A DNA stretch of 21,526 nucleotides, from positions 1 through 21,526 of IMG/VR virus record IMGVR_UViG_3300034682_000399, one strand, 5' to 3'. This stretch comes from a virus. The notes below the pieces were generated by a model, which searched no databases, had not been told where the DNA came from, and was given only the letters and a program-made list of their open reading frames with translations. Each line of letters begins with the position of its first letter. Within the stretch, counting starts at the first letter, position 1. Below are positions 17,894 through 21,526 of the stretch, piece after piece. Made by a program: the position numbers and the translations under genes.

Positions 17894-18379
17894 ATGCCCA
17901 CAGAAAACCGATCCAGCAACACCGACCCACGCGATGTGTTCATCAGGCTCAACCCGCTAGGCCTTGGCGAGGACGAGCTGCGCAAGGACAGCACCGGCTT
18001 CGAAGACCAGCGCACCCATAGCGACTACCTGCTGTTTCTGGCCGGCTACCGCGAAACGCATGCAGAGCCGCAGCCCCACCCCGAGCCAATAGCCTGGATG
18101 GTTGGTACTGCCTTCTGGTGGACCAAAGAAGAGGCAGAGAGGGATGCGGTGGCAACTGGCAAGCCAATTATCCCGTTCGGGCCGATGATCGATACCGGCG
18201 AGGTTGACCGTCTGCGCGCTGCCCTGAGTTTCTACGCCGACCGCGAGCATTACCATTTCGAGAGTGGTAACTGGGACACCGTAAGCGGCGAGCCGCTGAA
18301 CATTCTCTGGTGCGGTGAAGAGCCGGACTTCATCGAGGATGGCTCAGTTGCCCGCGCCGCTCTGGAGCGAAAGCTATGA
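17894..18379 (+). CDS. Hypothetical phage protein
   Basis: A 161-residue acidic protein with GGAG before the ATG. The segment EPIAWMVGTAFWWTKEEAERDA (about 64-85) followed by GKPIIPFGPM resembles a common short domain at the ends of phage proteins, and RLRAALSFYADREHYHFESG with NILWCGEEPDF follows it. It overlaps the next gene as ATGA. Function unknown. Confidence 0.65.
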   Translation: MPTENRSSNTDPRDVFIRLNPLGLGEDELRKDSTGFEDQRTHSDYLLFLAGYRETHAEPQPHPEPIAWMVGTAFWWTKEEAERDAVATGKPIIPFGPMIDTGEVDRLRAALSFYADREHYHFESGNWDTVSGEPLNILWCGEEPDFIEDGSVARAALERKL

Positions 18380-18672
18380 CGCATACCTGCTACCGCCGAG
18401 ACCCGAAGATCAATGCCGTTACCGACCTGGTCAGCGATGAGCAAATGCAGAACTGCTTCGCCGGGACGAACTTCGGCCATGACGACCACCGGGGGCTGCT
18501 GGCTCAAGGTTGCATAAAGGCTCTGGCCGGTTGGCACCAGGGCCACACCATCACCTGCATCCTCGAAGAGCTTCGGCTTATCAGCTGGAACAGGCAGAAG
18601 GACAAAATCAAGATCAGCGCCAAGGGCCGGCACTACATCTGGCTCGCCTTCAAGAGCCGTCCCGGCACCTAG
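18376..18672 (+). CDS. Hypothetical phage protein, winged-helix-like
   Basis: A 98-residue protein beginning MTHTCYRRDPK. The stretch HTITCILEELRLISWNRQKDKI with ISAKGRHYIW (about 57-90) has the helix-then-wing shape of a small winged helix. Its start overlaps the preceding gene as ATGA. Not recognised. Confidence 0.55.
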   Translation: MTHTCYRRDPKINAVTDLVSDEQMQNCFAGTNFGHDDHRGLLAQGCIKALAGWHQGHTITCILEELRLISWNRQKDKIKISAKGRHYIWLAFKSRPGT

Positions 18673-18712
18673 AGCACATTTGTACTCCACTCAGCTGTAG
18701 CCCCTGTCCCCT

Positions 18713-19012
18713 CTATTTCGAGCAGGCGACCTTATCGAATTTCGGCTGGGTATCGGTGGCGATCCGGCGAGCCCGCCCCACTCCCCAGGCCAGCGCCCTG
18801 GTCATTGACTCGCCAGGTCGGGAATCGAAAGCCTCTTCGTGAAGGGCCATGCCACTCGCGGCATATACCCCAATGAACATCTGCGTGTTACCCGTCCGCG
18901 ACAATCGCACCTGAACATCAATGACCGTTCCATCCTCGAGTTCTTCGTCATGAGTTCGGTGGTGAAGCGTTGGATCAGCCCACTCCCAGAAAACTTCACC
19001 GCGAATCCTCAT
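18713..19012 (-). CDS. Small protein on opposite strand, possible moron
   Basis: A 99-residue protein starting MRIRGEVFWEWADPT, with a textbook GGAGGT site six bases before the ATG. A -10-like TAAAAT lies about 20 bases upstream. The fold looks beta-rich at first (TVIDVQVRLSRTGNTQMFIGVY), then helical and basic. It is read against both neighbours. No family is recognised. From 19013 to 19193 I see only its promoter region and a terminator-like hairpin. Confidence 0.6.
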   Translation of the reverse strand: MRIRGEVFWEWADPTLHHRTHDEELEDGTVIDVQVRLSRTGNTQMFIGVYAASGMALHEEAFDSRPGESMTRALAWGVGRARRIATDTQPKFDKVACSK

Positions 19013-19109
19013 GTCGACCTCCTACGATTTTAGTTGTATGCCACGGGTGAACTCTCACCATAGCCAAAGCGAGGCGAGACGCAATCTCGGTATCGCAGCT
19101 TGAGAACTG

Positions 19110-19132
19110 AATCGGACCATCGGCCGATTTTC
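19110..19132 (+). terminator. Weak terminator-like hairpin
   Basis: AATCGG / CCGATT with an 8-base loop is followed by TTCTT. It would act on rightward transcription coming across the opposite-strand gene. The stem is short. Confidence 0.35.
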
Positions 19133-19193
19133 TTGTACCGAACCCAACCACTTGTACAACTCACTGCCGCGATATGGCGGCCAAGGAACTGCC

Positions 19194-19352
19194 GTGCTCA
19201 TTACCGTGCATGTTGAATGGCCAACTGGCCACGAAGACGTTGAATTTGAAATGGACGACAGCGCCACTCCGGAGGAAATCGCCGAAGCAGCAGAGTCAGC
19301 ATTCTTTGACGTTTGCAACTTCGGCTACTCGATAAATGGAGAGCAAGCATGA
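19194..19352 (+). CDS. 52-residue phage protein
   Basis: The GTG at 19194 is chosen because AAGGA lies six bases upstream; a longer frame from 19152 has no such site. The product reads MLITVHVEWPTGHEDVEF followed by SATPEEIAEAAESAFFDV, a strand-helix pattern, and is acidic. It ends by ATGA overlap with the next gene. Not recognised. Confidence 0.5.
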   Translation: MLITVHVEWPTGHEDVEFEMDDSATPEEIAEAAESAFFDVCNFGYSINGEQA

Positions 19353-19612
19353 CCCGCCTCGCCCTCTGCCTCCTGCTGCTGGCCACCGGCGTCAGCGCGG
19401 CACCACAGCCCCAAGAGAACGTCATCGACGTGCAGCACGACAGCCAGCGCGGCGTCACCTGCTACCTGCTCAATGGGGTCGGCATCAGCTGCATCCCCGA
19501 CAGCCAGCTGCAGGCCGGCAACGAGCGCCAGCTCTCCCCGCACGAAACCCAACCCGAACCTACACCCGCTCTGGCGCCTGGGCGCTGGATTGATGAGAGG
19601 TATCAGCTGTGA
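19349..19612 (+). CDS. Exported small protein with disulfide-type Cys pair
   Basis: An 87-residue protein with a signal peptide, MTRLALCLLLLATGVSAA, cleaved after about residue 17-18. The mature part has CYLLNGVGISC, a likely disulfide hairpin, and a Pro-rich end. GGAG precedes the ATG and the start overlaps the upstream stop as ATGA. The Cys in the signal region does not sit in a clear lipobox. It probably acts in the periplasm; function unknown. Confidence 0.6.
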   Translation: MTRLALCLLLLATGVSAAPQPQENVIDVQHDSQRGVTCYLLNGVGISCIPDSQLQAGNERQLSPHETQPEPTPALAPGRWIDERYQL

Positions 19613-20097
19613 TGGAAGCCAACAAGATGCGCCAGCACCTGCTGGTCGAAGAAGGCGCACTGCTCGACCTCGCAAGCAGCGCATGCCAGGAAGCCTTGGC
19701 GTTCGGCGTAAACGAGCACGCGTTTGAACGTCTGGCCAGGGCCGTGGAGTACAAGTGCCAAGACGGCGCGACTGTTGCAGGGCTTGCTGTCTTGGCTGAG
19801 CGCAAGCGCCAGACCGAAGCGGAGGGTTGGACGGCGGAGCATGACGATCAGTGTGGCAGCCTTGAGCTGGTCGACGCCGCCACCTGCTACGCGCTCGCGC
19901 CCCCATGGCTGGATATCTGGGACGACGAAAAGAAGGCCATGAAAAAGTGGCAGCCAACTTGCCCGCCGTCATGGCCCTGGGCGCTCAGCTGGTGGAAGCC
20001 TCGCAGCAGAAGGGAAAACCTGATCCGAGCCGGCGCACTGATTCTGGCCGAAATCGAGCGCATCGACCGCGCGGTTGCGAAGCGGGAGGAATCATGA
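19612..20097 (+). CDS. Conserved phage protein (AERKRQ...WPWALSWWKP type)
   Basis: A 161-residue protein starting MEANKMRQ (a GTG three bases earlier is an alternative). From about residue 62 the pattern AERKRQTEAEGWTAEHDD, AATCYALAPPW, WPWALSWWKP and RRENLIRAGALILAEIERID matches a very common tailed-phage domain of unknown function. The N-terminal helical part is variable in such proteins. The stop overlaps the next ATG as ATGA. Confidence 0.7.
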   Translation: MEANKMRQHLLVEEGALLDLASSACQEALAFGVNEHAFERLARAVEYKCQDGATVAGLAVLAERKRQTEAEGWTAEHDDQCGSLELVDAATCYALAPPWLDIWDDEKKAMKKWQPTCPPSWPWALSWWKPRSRRENLIRAGALILAEIERIDRAVAKREES

Positions 20098-20504
20098 ACG
20101 ACCTGATCGAAGTGAAGACGGCCGACCTGGGCGGCGAGGCGCTGGGCTGGGCCGTGGGCAAGGCGGAAGGCCTGGACCTGTTCCTGGCCCCGCCTGAGTA
20201 CGGCAATCCGCACCGGGTTTTCGCCCGGTACCAGGGCGAGGCCATCGTGCACACCAAGCGCTACAACCCGTGGGAAGACTGGGCGCTGGGCGGGCCGCTG
20301 ATTGATCGCATCGACCCGCAAGAACAGCGATTCCCAAAAGTCCTTGGCGGTGGCCGGAGTGCCGAGGTGTGGATTGATCTCGATGACGGCGATGCCCGGG
20401 TGGGATTCGGGCGGGGTGAAAACCGACTGATCGCCGCAGCCCGCGCCTACGTCGCCGCCAAGCTGGGCGAGTTCGTCCAGGTGCCGAAGGAGCTGATCAC
20501 ATGA
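20094..20504 (+). CDS. DUF2591 phage protein
   Basis: A 136-residue protein starting MNDLIEVKTADLGGEALGW. The ATG at 20094 is taken because of ATGA overlap with the preceding gene; the same frame upstream is a shadow. The patterns LGGEALGWAVGKAEG, WALGGPLIDR and LIAAARAYVAAKLGEFVQVP are typical of DUF2591, found in many phages and of unknown function. It overlaps the next gene as ATGA. Confidence 0.8.
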   Translation: MNDLIEVKTADLGGEALGWAVGKAEGLDLFLAPPEYGNPHRVFARYQGEAIVHTKRYNPWEDWALGGPLIDRIDPQEQRFPKVLGGGRSAEVWIDLDDGDARVGFGRGENRLIAAARAYVAAKLGEFVQVPKELIT

Positions 20505-20875
20505 GCAAGCGCGCTGTTCACATGTACGAGTGGGACGGCGGCACCGAGGCCGATCAAGACCCACCAGAAGACGTGCTGTGCGGTACCGAAGGCGAAATGC
20601 AAGACGAGCAGTTGGCAAGCGATTGGCGTCACGTCACCTGCAAGCGCTGCCTCAAGATCCGGGCCAAGCAGCTGGCCAAGTGGGCTGCCGAGGAGCGAGA
20701 CCAGAAGGTCAAGCTGTTCGACGAGGCCCAGGCCATCACCATCGAGCTTGGGCACCGCAACATATCAACCGCAATCAAGGCCCTGATCAAAGAGCGCGAC
20801 CAGCTGAGCGCCGAAAACAAGCTGTTGCGCGAAGACCGAGACGACCTGCTCGAAGCCGGCGCCCACCTGCTGTAA
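20501..20875 (+). CDS. Phage protein with Cys pair and coiled coil
   Basis: A 124-residue protein. An N-terminal part with C27 and a CKRC motif (about 47-50) may bind zinc. From about residue 55 to the end it is a charged coiled coil (EERDQKVKLFDEAQAI; KERDQLSAENKLLREDRDDLLEAG). The coil suggests a dimer. Not recognised. Confidence 0.6.
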   Translation: MSKRAVHMYEWDGGTEADQDPPEDVLCGTEGEMQDEQLASDWRHVTCKRCLKIRAKQLAKWAAEERDQKVKLFDEAQAITIELGHRNISTAIKALIKERDQLSAENKLLREDRDDLLEAGAHLL

Positions 20876-20895
20876 CCCCTCCCCCTACTACTCAA

Positions 20896-20915
20896 GCCCG
20901 CCGACATGCGCGGGC
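20896..20915 (+). other. GC-rich hairpin before Ser-rich gene
   Basis: GCCCGC / GCGGGC with an 8-base loop ends 12 bases before the ATG at 20928 and is not followed by T, so it is more likely an mRNA hairpin affecting translation or stability than a terminator. Confidence 0.4.
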
Positions 20916-20927
20916 ATGGAGAGACTC

Positions 20928-21242
20928 ATGCTCAATTTCTTGGCCCGCCTGTTCAAGCGCAAGAAGAAACCGGCACAACGCGCCGCGCTCGGCCCGACCG
21001 GGTATGCCCGGGGCCACAGCCCGGCATCCGGCCGGCAAGACCCGATACTCGACCCGCTCAACCCTATGAGCCCGGTCAGCCCCATGTATCCCACCCACCT
21101 GGCGGACAGCTACGAGCCAACGCGCTCGAGCACTGCCTGCACCAGCCGGGACTACAGCAGCTACGACAGCGGCAGCAGCTACTCGTCGAGCGATAGCAGC
21201 AGCTCCAGCGATAGCGGGTCCAGCTCCAGCAGCTGCGACTGA
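20928..21242 (+). CDS. Ser-rich small phage protein
   Basis: A 104-residue protein with GGAG before the ATG at 20928. The N-terminus is a short amphipathic basic helix (MLNFLARLFKRKKKP), possibly membrane- or nucleic-acid-binding. The middle is Pro-rich (DPLNPMSPVSPMYPTHLAD), and the C-terminal 30 residues are almost all Ser, Asp and Gly (SSDSSSSSDSGSSSSS) ending CD. Ser-rich tails of this kind are common in phage early proteins and are disordered. From 21243 to 21313 I see only a TATATA stretch and the next ribosome site. Confidence 0.55.
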   Translation: MLNFLARLFKRKKKPAQRAALGPTGYARGHSPASGRQDPILDPLNPMSPVSPMYPTHLADSYEPTRSSTACTSRDYSSYDSGSSYSSSDSSSSSDSGSSSSSCD

Positions 21243-21313
21243 CCACCAACCTGACGCCACCGGCCTCGCGGCGACCATTCGTCGCCCGCCCCTCTATATA
21301 TGGGAGACCCCCA

Positions 21314-21526
21314 ATGCGACCCGCAGAAAACATTGATCGCTTCCTGCGCCTCGACGAGGTACTGCACGTGACCGGGATCGGTCGGAACACCGTCTATCGC
21401 AGAATCAGGGAGGGCACATTCCCAAAACAGGTTAAGATAGGACCCAATTCGGTCGCCTGGCGGCAGTCGGACATCACTCAGTGGATGACCTCTTTCGACC
21501 CCAGCGACGACCAATCAGTACATTGA
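21314..21526 (+). CDS. AlpA-family regulator / excisionase
   Basis: A 70-residue protein of the AlpA type. The HTH is in FLRLDEVLHVTGIGRNTVYRRI (10-31), followed by the wing FPKQVKIGPNSVAWRQSDI and W57. These small MerR-like proteins act as excisionases or activate excision genes, bending DNA at the attachment site. GGGAG lies before the ATG. It ends exactly at the window edge with TGA. In prophages of this kind the integrase is usually next to it, so the integrase and att site are expected just to the right. Confidence 0.85.
   Translation: MRPAENIDRFLRLDEVLHVTGIGRNTVYRRIREGTFPKQVKIGPNSVAWRQSDITQWMTSFDPSDDQSVH

Noticed and set aside
19132-19157. Direct repeat CTTGTAC, 19 bases apart, before the gene at 19194
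   Set aside because: Only two copies of seven bases and no second occurrence elsewhere; could be chance.

Overview
The window looks like the early half of a temperate siphovirus-type prophage of Pseudomonas or a close relative. Pointers are a GC-rich sequence with pseudomonad codon use, a DUF1654 protein (a family found mainly in pseudomonads), a lambda-like immunity switch, and long runs of small overlapping genes joined by ATGA or TGATG junctions with strong Shine-Dalgarno sites. I saw no structural, lysis, tRNA, rRNA, IS or CRISPR feature. Family names are assigned by reading the proteins, not by database search.

Layout. (1) Positions 1-4540, minus strand: a leftward early operon (pR-like). 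In transcription order it holds a Cro-like regulator, two small ribbon-helix-helix (RHH) proteins, a KilA-N antirepressor, three small accessory proteins (one Ead/Ea22-like), an O-like replication initiator with iterons inside its gene, a P-like partner, and the start of one more gene cut by the window edge. (2) Positions 4541-4645: the cI/cro control region with three operator-like sites, a strong leftward promoter and a probably leaderless cI promoter. (3) Positions 4637-6482, plus strand: a CI-like S24 repressor, a zinc-ribbon protein and a one-pass membrane protein, then two tandem terminators; this is a candidate lysogen-expressed unit. (4) Positions 6488-6845, minus: a DUF1654 gene behind a plausible LexA box. 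(5) Positions 6898-7319: a second operator cluster, a rightward promoter (pL-like), a boxA-like site and a long structured leader. (6) Positions 7320-14764, plus: small zinc-binding and unknown phage genes, a frameshifted AP2-type gene, then a DUF1351-like / ERF annealing protein / YqaJ exonuclease recombination cassette. (7) Positions 14825-21526: mostly plus-strand accessory genes (orphan C5 DNA methyltransferase, DUF2591, Ser-rich protein), interrupted by four minus-strand genes that look like morons, and ending with an AlpA-type excisionase/regulator. The integrase and an attachment site probably lie beyond the right edge.

How it works together (inference). CI, and perhaps Cro, would bind the shared operator family at 4571-4643 and 6898-6955 and so control both early operons. 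The RHH pair and antirepressor resemble the P22 immI locus (mnt, arc, ant), and a plus-strand terminator just ahead of the antirepressor suggests an antisense RNA like P22 sar. Replication would start at the iterons inside the initiator gene. The rightward operon supplies recombination and host-interaction functions, possibly with boxA-assisted antitermination.

The most interesting leads are the immI-like module with its candidate antisense RNA, the dual operator/boxA arrangement, the iteron origin read in all three frames, the zinc-ribbon/membrane pair linked to cI, and two coupled leader ORFs sharing the ending HAWRKP.
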